Source of the DNA: Paenibacillus radicis (ex Xue et al. 2023) | GTDB lineage: Bacteria; Bacillota; Bacilli; Paenibacillales; NBRC-103111 | NCBI RefSeq assembly: GCF_024722015.1 | Contig: NZ_JANQBD010000008.1 | Coordinates: 124,001 to 188,000, forward strand | DNA length: 64,000 nt | Direction of reading: 5' to 3' | Part shown: positions 16,644-25,529 of the stretch, piece by piece | Position numbering within the stretch: position 1 is the first letter of the stretch | How the letters are laid out: each line of letters opens with the position of its first letter | Translations under genes and position numbers: made by a program | The notes under the pieces: model-generated | Told to the model about the DNA's origin: nothing | Database searches by the model: none | What the model saw: the letters and a program-made list of their open reading frames with translations, nothing else

Positions 16644-16672
16644 TTGACACGACACCAAATGGTATCCATATT
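16644..16672 (+). promoter_or_regulatory. Promoter with embedded ArsR operator
   Basis: TTGACA at 16644-16649, 17-bp spacer, CATATT at 16667-16672. The spacer contains ACACCAAATGGTAT (16652-16665), a near copy of the palindrome at 16531-16544. It drives the DoxX::ArsR hybrid and the second SRPBCC gene. Confidence 0.7.
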
Positions 16673-16701
16673 TATTGTGAGGAGGAAACAAATGATCGAG
16701 A

Positions 16702-17137
16702 TTGTCGGTGCGGAAACCAACCGCGAAAGAAGAAACCCATTCCCGGGGAAAAGTTATCACTTATTGTGTTACAACGGCGCTGCTTGCATTCGTTGTTGGG
16801 AGCGGAGGAATCGAGGATATAACCAATCAATGGGGGACACTCGAGACGGTGGATATATTAGGGTATCCGGTATACTTTCTGGCAGAGGCGGAGGAGATCC
16901 CGCTTCATGAATTGTCGGCACAATTTATTATGGGCCGTACTGCGGTATCCAAGCATTTTAAAATCCTTAAAGCGGCTAGGTTGGTGCTTGCTTGATCGAA
17001 AAGTCGGCAGAGAAACGCGATTCAGGCTGAACGCCTCTCCTCTTCAAGAAATTCAGGTTTGGGTGGCTTCCTACAACAAGTTCTGGAGCAAAGGCATGTT
17101 GGGATTGAAACGATTATTGGAGGATGAAGAAAAATGA
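16702..17137 (+). pseudogene. DoxX::ArsR hybrid, frameshifted
   Basis: The 5' part reads KVITYCVTTALLAFVVGSGG and TNQWGTLETVDILGYPVYFL, the N-terminus of a DoxX-like membrane protein. At about 16873 it passes in frame into the middle of an ArsR repressor (EEIPLHELSAQFIMGRTAVS), paralogous to 16170-16505. Near 16990 the frame shifts, and the wing plus C-terminal (DRKVGRETRFRLNASPLQE) continues in another frame to 17137. A deletion joining doxX and arsR, then a frameshift, explains this. The product cannot repress. Its stop overlaps the SRPBCC start. Confidence 0.8.
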
Positions 17138-17532
17138 GAGAAACCTTGATCATGGATTTTCAGTACAACACATCGATCGAGAAGGTTTGGTCCGCTTTGA
17201 CCGATTCAAACAAGCTTGCCCAGTGGGTCATGGACAATGATTTTAAACCCGAAGTAGGACATCGGTTTCAGTTTCGCACTCAGCCGGCCGAAAGGTGGAA
17301 TGGAATTATTGACTGCGAAGTGCTGACTTTGGACGCACCTAATCGGTTGTCCTACACTTGGGTCAGCGGTGGACAGAATAACACAGTAACCTGGACATTG
17401 CAGGACCTGGGGAACGTCAAGGTGAACCTTTATCTCGAACAATCCGGAATCACGAATGAGTATGTACTCGAAAACGCGAAGCGTGGCTGGGCTGCAATGA
17501 GCGGCACGCTTGAAAAGGTATTGGCAGAATAA
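17134..17532 (+). CDS. SRPBCC (AHSA1-like) domain protein, second copy
   Basis: 132 residues, strongly similar throughout to the product of 15772-16173: IEKVWSALTDSNKLAQWVM, FQFRTQPAERWNGIIDCEV, RLSYTWVSGGQNNTVTWTL and RGWAAMSGTLEKVLAE. Same predicted hydrophobic-ligand fold. It follows the broken ArsR with the same 4-base overlap as the intact pair. With its own repressor dead, expression should depend on the operator being bound by the intact paralogue, or be constitutive. A terminator lies about 90 bp downstream. Confidence 0.9.
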   Translation: MRETLIMDFQYNTSIEKVWSALTDSNKLAQWVMDNDFKPEVGHRFQFRTQPAERWNGIIDCEVLTLDAPNRLSYTWVSGGQNNTVTWTLQDLGNVKVNLYLEQSGITNEYVLENAKRGWAAMSGTLEKVLAE

Positions 17533-17620
17533 CCTCCCGTTAGCCTCCCATGCATCCTCTGCGTTGCACCACAGAGCATGAAAGATAGTCCGTTCTTTCA
17601 TGGTAGTTGCTGGAAAACAT

Positions 17621-17660
17621 AAACCGGCTGCATGCCGTTTGCAGTCGGTTTATTGTTTGT
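17621..17660 (+). terminator. Terminator of second SRPBCC gene
   Basis: AAACCG(G)CTGC and GCAG(T)CGGTTT pair across a 9-nt loop, followed by ATTGTTTGTTTT. The rest of 17533-17889 shows no gene. Confidence 0.6.
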
Positions 17661-17889
17661 TTTGGACAATATGCTTGTTGAATGAATACATTCAGTCTTT
17701 TGCGTTATTGTAGCTTTAGGTAATCCTTTGATGTAATCGCCAGCTTTTCCCCTGCTCCGCACGGAGCGTGCCAGTTTCCAAAGCATTCCGCGCTCCATCG
17801 AACGAAAAGTAGTCGTTCATAGGTTCCACGTTACTTCTGTAAATGGGATTGTCAGATCGGTCCCAATTCGCATCAGCAAGTTTTCAATC

Positions 17890-18270
17890 TCACTTCCGAC
17901 CCATACTGGAGCGGAATCTTACAAATCTCATTCTTATTTCTGTTGAGTCCTGTATTACAAAATCATTTGCCAACAGATAATTTCTGGCGTCGGTAAAGCT
18001 TTTTCCTACAGTGATTAATGGAGTGCATGGTTCGGCACTTCCTGTGATTGTGAATTGGGTGATCCTAAAATGGCGATCGTGGAATAAATTTACAGAATCT
18101 AATTCTGTTCTGCGACGACGTTTACGACCTTTACATATAAATGATGGAACAGACAGCATTGAATTTCCAATTCGAGTACTAATCATGTTACTAGTCTTTA
18201 CGATTTTATTCCGTCTCTTCTCGCGGCGCTTTCTTCCTCCACATCCACAAGATCCACACGAACATGACAT
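17890..18270 (-). CDS. Small Cys/Arg-rich hypothetical protein
   Basis: 126 residues beginning MSCSCGSCGCGGRKRREKRR, a Cys-Gly motif followed by a strongly basic stretch, then a second basic cluster GRKRRRRTE and a strand-rich C-terminal half (FRITQFTITGSAEPCTPLI). GAGGGTG precedes the ATG. I do not know the family. The Cys-rich basic head and beta C-terminus are reminiscent of Bacillales spore-coat or exosporium small proteins, which is only a guess. Confidence 0.55.
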   Translation of the reverse strand: MSCSCGSCGCGGRKRREKRRNKIVKTSNMISTRIGNSMLSVPSFICKGRKRRRRTELDSVNLFHDRHFRITQFTITGSAEPCTPLITVGKSFTDARNYLLANDFVIQDSTEIRMRFVRFRSSMGRK

Positions 18271-18390
18271 TCTGATACACCCTCTTAATTAAATTAAATT
18301 ATGGTGTATCATATGTAATAGCTTGGTCAAGTACGTGGACAAGTACCACGTAACAAAATGCTATGTGAAGGTGATGTTCCATAACATGAT

Positions 18391-19356
18391 CTATTTTTTC
18401 CACCAAGTGCTCGTCGGAATTTCCTTAGAAGCTATCACAACAGTTTCGCCGATTTTTGGAGTTGCAATGATGACCTTTTGTGCTGAAGCCGCTTTCGTGA
18501 CCCGTTCTATAGGATCAGTCCATAAGTGAAAGGCTAGCGTGAACGCTCCCCAATGAATGGGAATCAAGAGCTGTCCTCTAAGATCAAGATGAGCTTGCAC
18601 CGTTTCTTCAGGCTTCATATGAATCAACCACCGCTCGTCGTATTGCCCACATTCCATCATGGTCAAGTCAAACGGTCCGTATGTTTCACCGATTTCCTTA
18701 AAGTGAGGACCATAGCCGCTATCTCCGCTGAAGTAAACCCTCGTCTCACGTCCGACGATCACCCATGAGCACCACAATGTTGAATTACGATTAAATAACC
18801 CTCTTCCTGAGAAATGCCTCGCCGGCATACAAGCCAACGTGAGACCATCGATCACTAGCTCTTCATACCATTGGTGCTCGGAAATTTTTTCTGGAGCGAC
18901 ACCCCATTTAATCAAATGCCGACCTACTCCTAATGGCACGATAAATTGACGGGTTTTGTCATTTAGTTTACGAATTGAAGAATAGTCCAAATGATCATAG
19001 TGGTCATGGGATAAAATGATCGCATCAATCGCGGGAAAATCCTCTGGCTGAAGAGGCAGATTCTTGCTGTATCGTTTCGCACCAGCCCACGGAATTCGAG
19101 TGCCTAGCATCGGATCAAAGAGAAGTCTTTTACTCTCTATTTCAAGTAGAAAAGCCGAATGGCCAAACCACGTTACACGTGCAGCATCCGGAACAGTAAT
19201 TTCATCAGCTAACCGAAAAGTCTCTACATCAACATTAGCTGCAGGCTTTAGTTTCGCTCTTCCTAATAGAGTATCCCTTAATATACTGAATATTTTCGTT
19301 AAACCCATTCTCATATTGGTCGGAATCTGATTTTCATATTTTTTCATGGTTATCAT
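18391..19356 (-). CDS. MBL-fold metallo-hydrolase (NAPE-PLD/UlaG-like)
   Basis: About 320 residues. The metal motif ILSHDHYDHLD (HxHxDH), the later GDSGYGPH aspartate, and IPIHWGAF histidine define the zinc site; VTWFGHSAFLLEI is the typical first strand of NAPE-phospholipase D-like or UlaG-like proteins. Cytoplasmic, as no signal peptide is seen. MITMKKYENQ contains two starts; the second ATG (19347) is better spaced from AAAGATGA. Substrate unknown; phospholipid- or lactone-like esters are possible. The gene is monocistronic. Confidence 0.9.
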   Translation of the reverse strand: MITMKKYENQIPTNMRMGLTKIFSILRDTLLGRAKLKPAANVDVETFRLADEITVPDAARVTWFGHSAFLLEIESKRLLFDPMLGTRIPWAGAKRYSKNLPLQPEDFPAIDAIILSHDHYDHLDYSSIRKLNDKTRQFIVPLGVGRHLIKWGVAPEKISEHQWYEELVIDGLTLACMPARHFSGRGLFNRNSTLWCSWVIVGRETRVYFSGDSGYGPHFKEIGETYGPFDLTMMECGQYDERWLIHMKPEETVQAHLDLRGQLLIPIHWGAFTLAFHLWTDPIERVTKAASAQKVIIATPKIGETVVIASKEIPTSTWWKK

Positions 19357-19511
19357 CTTTCATTCAATCATTATCTTCGCAACGTATTTCTATACTCTGT
19401 TTATTTCTATTCTATGAATTGTTTATCCTTCATCCCTTCCATCATTTTACTAGTTATTGACCGTCGTTTCGTTCATATTAATTCTATAAGAGTCATAAAT
19501 TGGATAACCGA

Positions 19512-20456
19512 TCATTTGTGTAAGGCATGCTTTAAAGCCGTAGTATATCCTTTTACAATTCTCTGGCTGATTTCAGCAGTAGGAAAGTATTCTTCAAAGC
19601 CGTGAAAACATCCGGGGTATAAATGAAACTCTGTTGGCACACCAGCCTGCGTTAGCCTTAATACATAATCGATGGTTTCATCACGAAATGGATCTAAGTC
19701 ACCAACACATGTGTATGTGGGTGGAAGTCCTGTCAAATCGTTTGCACGTGCTGGAGCAGCATATTGGGATACTTCATCTATTTCCCCTAAATACATTTTC
19801 CATCCAAATTGGTTTTTTGCTTTATTCCATACTCTTTCATCTGTTATTTCATTACTGGACTTAGTAATGTTCCGATCATCAATCATTGGGTATAGAGGCA
19901 TTTGGAATATTATAGAAGGCCCCTTTCGATCTCTTGCCAAAAGGGATACTGCAGCCGTTAATCCACCTCCGGCACTGGGACCAACTACTGCGATTCTAGA
20001 TGAATCAACCCCCAGTTCTTCAGCATTTTCAGAGAACCATTTGAGTGCAGCATAGCAATCTTCGAGTGGGGCCGGAAAAGGATGTTCTGGAGCCAACCGA
20101 TAATCCACTGAAACGATGACGCAATTGAGTTCGGTTACTAGTTGTTGCAAAGCAGGGTCCATCATATCAGCAGATCCAAGGATATAGCCACCGCCATGAA
20201 TATATAGAACACCTGGAAGGGTTTCATCCTTCACTCTTGGTTCATAAATTTTGATCCGAACATCTGAATCCCCTTCTGCTCCTGGAACATGTTTCTCTAA
20301 TGTTAAAACTGCATCATTAATGGGCAGCGATCCAGCTATACCAGCAAACATCTCATTCATCTCGTTCCTTTTGGCACCTAAATTCTCTTGGGTATAAATG
20401 ACTTCTGGTATATAAGAAAACATTTCTTTAATTTCCGGATTTAGTTTACTCTCCAT
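19512..20456 (-). CDS. Alpha/beta hydrolase, hormone-sensitive-lipase family
   Basis: 314 residues. YIHGGGYILGS is the HGGG oxyanion motif, VVGPSAGGGLTA the catalytic serine elbow (GxSxG), the acid is likely in CVGDLDPFRDE and the histidine in YPGCFHGFE. This is a class IV esterase/lipase acting on short acyl esters in the cytoplasm. GAAGGATG lies before the start. Neighbouring SDR at 20675-21523 has the same orientation but about 220 bp separate them, so they are probably independent. Confidence 0.92.
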   Translation of the reverse strand: MESKLNPEIKEMFSYIPEVIYTQENLGAKRNEMNEMFAGIAGSLPINDAVLTLEKHVPGAEGDSDVRIKIYEPRVKDETLPGVLYIHGGGYILGSADMMDPALQQLVTELNCVIVSVDYRLAPEHPFPAPLEDCYAALKWFSENAEELGVDSSRIAVVGPSAGGGLTAAVSLLARDRKGPSIIFQMPLYPMIDDRNITKSSNEITDERVWNKAKNQFGWKMYLGEIDEVSQYAAPARANDLTGLPPTYTCVGDLDPFRDETIDYVLRLTQAGVPTEFHLYPGCFHGFEEYFPTAEISQRIVKGYTTALKHALHK

Positions 20457-20674
20457 AATCCAATCATCCTTCGTTTATAGTTTCACACATCAATTTTAGT
20501 CCGATCCATGCCTTGTCCTTGTTGGCAATAGTTGAAAATGTCCACTCTCAAATTGCTGTTACGCGAATGTTTCATAATGAGCAACAAACCCTCAGAATCT
20601 GCACGTGGTACATCACTGAGGCATTTATCGCTTTTCATTTTAAGGACAAGTGCTGGTTTTGGTTATTTAAATCC

Positions 20675-21523
20675 TTACTTTCCTTGCATATTTCTCCATG
20701 CTGTTTGCCCCATCAATTCGCGCATGGTAGTCATGTACGTTTCTTCCGACGTGGTCCATCTTAGTCTAGCAGTTTCTTCCGCATCCGGACCTGCAAGAAA
20801 ACGTAGTTGTTCAGACTCATCGCTGGCAGCAGCGTAAATCTGATCGGCAACCTGGTTTTCATCTGCATTATTAAATGGATAGTTCATCATAGATTGCATC
20901 ATGTGATCAAAATAGAGCTTGTACGATTGTGGAACAGACACATCTTGGGATGCGGACATGGTGTTCGACGCGAAGCTCGTTGTTCGCATGGCACCTGGTT
21001 CCACCAGTTTGACGGAAATATTTTGCGATTCAAGCTCGTACGCTAGTGATTCCGAAAGCCCTTCGACTGCATGCTTTGTCGCGGCATAGATCGTAAGAAG
21101 CGGGTTTGACGCAAAGCCCAAGTTCGAAGTGATATTTACAATGGTTCCGCCGCCTTGCCCGCGAAAATAAGGTGTAACCGCCTGAATGACGTTCATGGTA
21201 CCGAAGACATTGGTCTCGAAAACCCCGCGGATTGCATTCATAGGTGTTGTTTCAAACACCGAGAGGATGCTGATTCCAGCGTTGTTCACAACGGCGTCTA
21301 TCTGGCCAAACCTGGAAATTCCTGCCGAAATCGCGGCCTCTATGCTCGCAGGATTTGTAACATCGAGCTCCGTTACAAAAATCCGCTCGGGATTTTCCGC
21401 TACCAAGCTCTGGTCCGGTTTGCGCATCGTCGCAACCACGTTCCATCCCTCATAAGCAAACTTCCTGGCTGTAGTATTTCCTAATCCGGTCGAACACCCG
21501 GTGATCAATACGGTTTTTGTCAT
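20675..21523 (-). CDS. Short-chain dehydrogenase/reductase
   Basis: 282 residues. TVLITGCSTGLGNTTARKFA is the TGxxxGxG NAD(P) site, VNNAGIS the NNAG motif, and YAATKHAVEG the YxxxK catalytic pair with ITSN before it. Classical SDR, NADP-preferring by the following R in ATMRKPD. Its promoter has a 19-bp spacer with a dyad (21564-21594), and the divergent neighbour is a MerR regulator, so MerR activation is expected. A related SDR under TetR control lies at 59087-59908. Confidence 0.92.
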   Translation of the reverse strand: MTKTVLITGCSTGLGNTTARKFAYEGWNVVATMRKPDQSLVAENPERIFVTELDVTNPASIEAAISAGISRFGQIDAVVNNAGISILSVFETTPMNAIRGVFETNVFGTMNVIQAVTPYFRGQGGGTIVNITSNLGFASNPLLTIYAATKHAVEGLSESLAYELESQNISVKLVEPGAMRTTSFASNTMSASQDVSVPQSYKLYFDHMMQSMMNYPFNNADENQVADQIYAAASDESEQLRFLAGPDAEETARLRWTTSEETYMTTMRELMGQTAWRNMQGK

Positions 21524-21563
21524 AGAACTATCTCCTTCGAATAATTTTTTGTTTTTCTTTCTA

Positions 21564-21594
21564 AGCTTACATGGTTGAAGTGACTCTAAGTCAA
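21564..21594 (-). promoter_or_regulatory. MerR-type promoter of the SDR gene
   Basis: On the minus strand -35 TTGACT and -10 TAAGCT are 19 bp apart, too far for normal use, with the dyad TTAGAGTCACTTCAA between them: the usual layout of promoters that MerR-family activators untwist. Confidence 0.75.
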
Positions 21595-21664
21595 TTGCAT
21601 ATATCTACTCCTTATTGGTAAAGGATTGTATTTGACTCGATGTAAGTTCTGATTGTAAAATATG

Positions 21665-21679
21665 TTAGAGTAACTCTAA
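21665..21679 (+). promoter_or_regulatory. MerR operator near the merR-family start
   Basis: TTAGAGTAACTCTAA is a perfect dyad with one central base. It matches the half-site TTAGAGT of the SDR promoter, 27 bp before the regulator start, suggesting autoregulation. Confidence 0.65.
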
Positions 21680-21705
21680 TCAAAACAGGCGGTGAATGAT
21701 ATCTT

Positions 21706-22083
21706 ATGGGTTATTCTATTAAGGAAATTTCCGAAAAAATGGGCATTACTCCATATACACTTCGTTTCTATGAGAAAGAAGGCGTGTTGCCAATTGTTGA
21801 ACGAGATGCGAATGGGGTCCGCATGTTTAGTGAACACTACATCGATTGTATTGAGACGGTACAAGCCCTGCGTTCAACAGGTTTACCACTAGCAGAAATA
21901 AAACAATATGTGGAGCTTTATAAGAGTGGGGATAGTACATTGCAAGAAAGGAGAAAGTTGCTGGTACTCCAGAAAAGCAAAGTGGAGGAACAAATAACAC
22001 TTTTATTGAAAACACTGGAAAAGATCAATTACAAGGTGGCGTTAATCGATGTCCAAGATAACAAATTTGAAAAGCTGCCGTAA
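21706..22083 (+). CDS. MerR-family transcriptional regulator
   Basis: 125 residues. N-terminal winged HTH: YSIKEISEKMGITPYTLRFYEKEGVLP, then ANGVRMFSEHYIDCIETV and a C-terminal dimerisation coiled coil (KSKVEEQITLLLKTLEKI). No metal-binding cysteine cluster, so it is of the AdhR/YhdM-like type often linked to aldehyde or electrophile stress and located beside an oxidoreductase. Divergent from the SDR, with matching dyads in both promoters. Confidence 0.9.
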   Translation: MGYSIKEISEKMGITPYTLRFYEKEGVLPIVERDANGVRMFSEHYIDCIETVQALRSTGLPLAEIKQYVELYKSGDSTLQERRKLLVLQKSKVEEQITLLLKTLEKINYKVALIDVQDNKFEKLP

Positions 22084-22217
22084 TATGAAGGGCAGCTTGA
22101 ATCGTATCCTTTTAAATCAGATATTCTCTCCCTAAATACCTCATCTACTTTAGTTGGAATTAACGCATAAACTGGAGCTTACCCCAAGTTCCTTTACTCC
22201 AGAACAATAGCAGCTTA

Positions 22218-22367
22218 TTACTCCAAACTACCAGCCATCACATCATACTTGAGTATAAATTCACCTTTTCTCCAGCCATCGTTAACATCATCATCGAAAT
22301 CCATTGATCATTCATAACCGCGTTCATCTAGCCATTCTATGGCAAATTCCATATCATCATTTTGTAA
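22218..22367 (-). pseudogene. Unrecognised gene remnant with internal stop
   Basis: On the minus strand QNDDMEFAIEWLDERGYE, a TGA, then SMDFDDDVNDGWRKGEFILK and KYDVMAGSLE and a stop read in one frame. Composition looks coding. Its upstream side is cut off exactly by the small inverted-repeat element at 22368-22443. Family not recognised. Confidence 0.4.
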
Positions 22368-22443
22368 ATGACACAAATCTCCCTACATAAAAAAAAGCCT
22401 GATTCCTCAAGCTTTTCTTCCATATGTTATTATTTGTGTCATT
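22368..22443. repeat. MITE-like element, complete copy
   Basis: Terminal inverted repeats ATGACACAAAT (22368-22378) and ATTTGTGTCAT (22432-22442) enclose about 54 bp with CTCCCTACATAAAAA, AAGCCTGATTCCTCAAGC and CTTCCATATGTTAT. The interior recurs at 43692-43741; ends recur near 2020, 38205 and 43750. Confidence 0.6.
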
Positions 22444-22569
22444 GGACAATCTCAAAGTGCATGAAATTCATCAAACTTTGCCTTTATAATTCCTGATACT
22501 TAGTGGAGAAGAACAACGATCCTTTTGTCGGGCAAAATACTCTAAACTGTTTCCGTGCTCACCTAAGTG

Positions 22570-23070
22570 TTAATAATCTTTCTTGCTATATTTTATATCC
22601 TTAATTAAACCCAATACAAAACTAACAGGAACCAGTATCAAAGGAATTAAAGCTGTAAAAACCATTAGCCATAAAACTGCACCGCCTATTACTGAAAAAC
22701 ACATAAATGAGAATACGTATATATTAAAAATAATTAAAGGATAATTCAAACAACATAAATATATTACTTTTTTAAAATTTATAACTACTAAGATAAGATA
22801 GCCTGTTAATATTGGAGTAGTCATTAAAAAATATGGTAAAATTTTATCCTCTTGCGGATCTCCTCCTTCACTAAAAAAATGATATTGTTCCCCATATGGG
22901 ATTACTACGAAGATTAAATATAATACAATCACTATGGATACTGCTAATAAATAAAGACTCATATTTGGCTGTTTTGCAAACATAAAGACCTCCATATTAA
23001 ATAAACTCCTATCTGTCACGAACAATAAAATTAGAGCAGGAATTCTATATATATCCCTAAATTGTACCAT
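22570..23070 (-). CDS. Hypothetical membrane protein
   Basis: Up to 166 residues, AT-rich, with about four hydrophobic segments (around 40-60, 83-100, 105-125 and 128-155) and no recognisable domain. Starts at the first ATG, or at MEVFMFAK (25 codons later) where a short N-terminus would look more natural. It is followed by dispersed repeat copy B on its upstream side. No function can be assigned. Confidence 0.55.
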   Translation of the reverse strand: MVQFRDIYRIPALILLFVTDRSLFNMEVFMFAKQPNMSLYLLAVSIVIVLYLIFVVIPYGEQYHFFSEGGDPQEDKILPYFLMTTPILTGYLILVVINFKKVIYLCCLNYPLIIFNIYVFSFMCFSVIGGAVLWLMVFTALIPLILVPVSFVLGLIKDIKYSKKDY

Positions 23071-23083
23071 AATGTAGTTATAG

Positions 23084-23165
23084 AACTACTCGTTACTTAA
23101 ATAAACCAAAAGAGGAGCTGCTTGGCGGCAAACTCCTCCACTACCGTTTCTCGTTAGTTGAATAA
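23084..23165. repeat. Dispersed repeat, copy B
   Basis: CTCGTTACTTAAATAAACC, GAGGAGCTGC, an AACTCCTCC segment and ACTACCGTTTCTCGTTAG align with the other copies. Confidence 0.6.
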
Positions 23166-23172
23166 CATTTTT

Positions 23173-23544
23173 TTATTTCCGCCAAAAAGTTGAATAGTCT
23201 GCTTTATCCAAAATATTAAACTCGATTATTTTCTCAAGTAATTCGTATTTCACCGGCTCATTCCACGGTATTCTAAATAATCCTTTGGTAGCGCTATAGC
23301 CAGCTTGTACAATGTTATCGGCAAAGTGCGCGATGCATACTTCTTCGGGTGAAACGCTCAAATGATGCTTCGCTGTGGAAAAGCCTATAATAAATGTGCC
23401 GTGATCGGAATACATTGGCGTATTCCACTTGATTTGCCCTTCCAAATTCGGGAATTTGTTGGCGACCCACGCCAAAATCTCCTCCGTTCGGTCGCGATGG
23501 TCGGAGTTATCAATACGCGCTAAATATTCGTAAAAAACTTCCAC
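23173..23544 (-). CDS. DUF1801 / YdhG-like protein
   Basis: 123 residues. [19 protein letters not shown] and [18 protein letters not shown] are the core of the DUF1801 family (YdhG), with the final [18 protein letters not shown]. The fold resembles frataxin; some members are described as iron chaperones, but many are unassigned. Cytoplasmic. GGAGGG lies before the ATG. Another DUF1801 protein is encoded at 25526-25867. Confidence 0.85.
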   Translation of the reverse strand: MEVFYEYLARIDNSDHRDRTEEILAWVANKFPNLEGQIKWNTPMYSDHGTFIIGFSTAKHHLSVSPEEVCIAHFADNIVQAGYSATKGLFRIPWNEPVKYELLEKIIEFNILDKADYSTFWRK

Positions 23545-23735
23545 GTTGTACCCTCCTAAAATAACTATGTCATTCAGAGAAATTCCTCAATCCCTTCCAT
23601 CGTTAAAACTCCATACAGAAACGCTAAAACACTTCCCCCCGGTTAATTGAATACTCTCTATGTTCAACGTTCAACTGATTCTCTTCAGGGTCTAATCTTC
23701 TATTAATATATCATAAAACATGCGATTCCCATTCA

Positions 23736-23826
23736 GCTATCCTGCCCATACTTCAACGGAAATAAAAAAGGAGCCACTACAAGCAACTCCTGCACTCTCG
23801 TTCTCCCGTTAGCTGTTAGCTTAACG
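23736..23826. repeat. Dispersed repeat, copy C
   Basis: CTATCCTGCCCATACTTCAA, AAGGAGC, CAACTCCTGC and ACTCTCGTTCTCCCGTTAG in consensus order. Best 5' end together with copies D and E. Confidence 0.65.
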
Positions 23827-23945
23827 TTATTTTCTAGAACTCAGTCTTATTTTTCCGAAGGGTATCCACTTATCCATGATTTATAGACCATTGAGCAAGC
23901 ATTTTCCTCTGACGAATCTCTAAATTCCTATAAGGAGCTGCTGGA

Positions 23946-24383
23946 TCAAATATTTATTGACATATAGTTCTTTCCTTCAACAAAACCAAGACTTTCATAC
24001 ATCGCTTTAGCCATATCAGACGAATGTAGCAGGATTTTTCTAATTCCCTGTGTCTTCAAATCGTCTATTGCTTCACTAATAAGTTTGGATACTATACCTT
24101 GACGACGGTAATTTGGGATTGTGAAAACATTAGTCATGTATGCAACTAATCCAGAAGGATTTTCAAATCGTGGTGCAAATCGACATAAGCAAAAACATAC
24201 TGCTGATACAACTACTCCGTCATCATCAGCAACCCATACAACGAGTGACTTGTCTGATAATGAAGAATCAAAGTAGTTTCTAAATGTTTCATCCATACTA
24301 CTGTTGTTCTCATGACATAGCAATATCTTACGAAATTTAATTAACTGCGGTATATCGGTAGTAATAGCTTTTCGAAACAGCAT
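23946..24383 (-). CDS. GNAT-family N-acetyltransferase
   Basis: 145 residues. VAYMTNVFTIPNYRRQGIVS carries the acetyl-CoA pyrophosphate loop (R/QxxGxxS), followed by KLISEAIDDLKTQGIRKILL and YESLGFVEGKNYM, all standard GNAT motifs. Substrate unknown. GGAAGG precedes the start. The roughly 515 bp upstream (24384-24900) contain only the TetR operator and no further gene I can support. Confidence 0.9.
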   Translation of the reverse strand: MLFRKAITTDIPQLIKFRKILLCHENNSSMDETFRNYFDSSLSDKSLVVWVADDDGVVVSAVCFCLCRFAPRFENPSGLVAYMTNVFTIPNYRRQGIVSKLISEAIDDLKTQGIRKILLHSSDMAKAMYESLGFVEGKNYMSINI

Positions 24384-24850
24384 GATTGACTTCCTTCCTA
24401 TTCAAATTATAAATTTTCAAATATTAACTACTAACTGAATTATTATACAGAAAATAAAATATATCCACTAGATAAAGAGGTCTATTACTACAGAAACGGT
24501 AATGCAATCTTGTTTAACTTTATATCTGTATTTTATAACATCTAAAATAAACACAGTATGTTTATAAAAGTGCCTAAATTTAAGGATTTCTGCATAGTTC
24601 ATCGTTGTAGCAACACTATCGTCTCCACATGGTCGAATGCATAAAACTCAAACACCCACTATAATGTCTAACGTCGATACTTCAACATTCAACTCTATTT
24701 TCCACTTTACCACTATTCCTTCTCAGCAAATGCTTCGAGAAATCTTGCATACATAGGCCATTACTAATAGCTTTACGATTTGCGGGAGGTTTTTTCATTA
24801 CAAGCGAGGTGCAGGCCTCTTGACGAGAGGATAAATTTGTAATAATATAA

Positions 24851-24868
24851 TGTCAGTCACCACTGACA
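24851..24868. promoter_or_regulatory. TetR operator
   Basis: TGTCAGT CACC ACTGACA, 7-bp perfect arms, 37 bp before the TetR start. The preceding TATAAT-like TAATATAA suggests it overlaps the transcription start. Confidence 0.7.
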
Positions 24869-24905
24869 GACATTTCATATTCTACAGAAAGGGAGGGAGT
24901 TGATC

Positions 24906-25529
24906 ATGCGTCAAACTAAGCAAGGGAGCGCGGAGAAATTGTTACGGGCTGCGATTGACCTAATCTCGGAGAAAGGCTACCACGGCGTCACGACAGAGGA
25001 AATCGCTTCATATGCCGATTTAAGCGAAAAGACGCTTTTTCGACATTTCGGTAGCAAGCAAAATTTGCTTGAAGCCGCCCTTGAACGATTTCAGTATGCC
25101 GAAGAGATGCGAGTACTCTTCAACGAGCAGATTGTATGGGAGTTAGAGGTCGACCTACTAGCCATCAGCAGAAAATATCATGACATCATGAACCGAGACC
25201 GAAAGCTGATTCTGATCGCCTTAAAAGATGAGGTCCATATCCCCGGCTTTAAAGAACGTCGACTGCAACATCCCCGCCAATTGTTGACGTATCTGACAGA
25301 TTACTTTATAACGATGTGCGAAAAAGGAAAAATAGTCTGTACGAACCCCACCATGCAGGCGTTTACATTCTTGATGGCTCAATATGGCGCGTTCATTAAC
25401 GATTTGGAAGCTGGTAACAATTATCCTGATATCAGTCTCGATCAGTTCATACAAGAGAACGTGATAATCTTCGTCCAGTCTCTAACTCTTTCCAAAACAA
25501 GCTGTGAAAAGGAGCGGCAAAAGAAATGA
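24906..25529 (+). CDS. TetR-family transcriptional regulator
   Basis: About 207 residues from MRQTKQGS, preferred to a TTG two codons earlier because GGGAGGG is optimally spaced. N-terminal HTH: AAIDLISEKGYHGVTTEEIASYADLSEKTLFRHFGSKQNLLE, then a helical ligand domain. The gene overlaps the DUF1801 gene by 4 bp and is followed by an SRPBCC gene, forming a three-gene operon with an upstream dyad for autoregulation. Probably controls this operon in response to a small hydrophobic molecule. Confidence 0.9.
   Translation: MRQTKQGSAEKLLRAAIDLISEKGYHGVTTEEIASYADLSEKTLFRHFGSKQNLLEAALERFQYAEEMRVLFNEQIVWELEVDLLAISRKYHDIMNRDRKLILIALKDEVHIPGFKERRLQHPRQLLTYLTDYFITMCEKGKIVCTNPTMQAFTFLMAQYGAFINDLEAGNNYPDISLDQFIQENVIIFVQSLTLSKTSCEKERQKK

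Noticed and set aside
16702..17137. A new functional membrane-bound ArsR repressor
   Set aside because: The DoxX::ArsR join is in frame, but a frameshift before the wing and loss of the N-terminal helices make it a relic.
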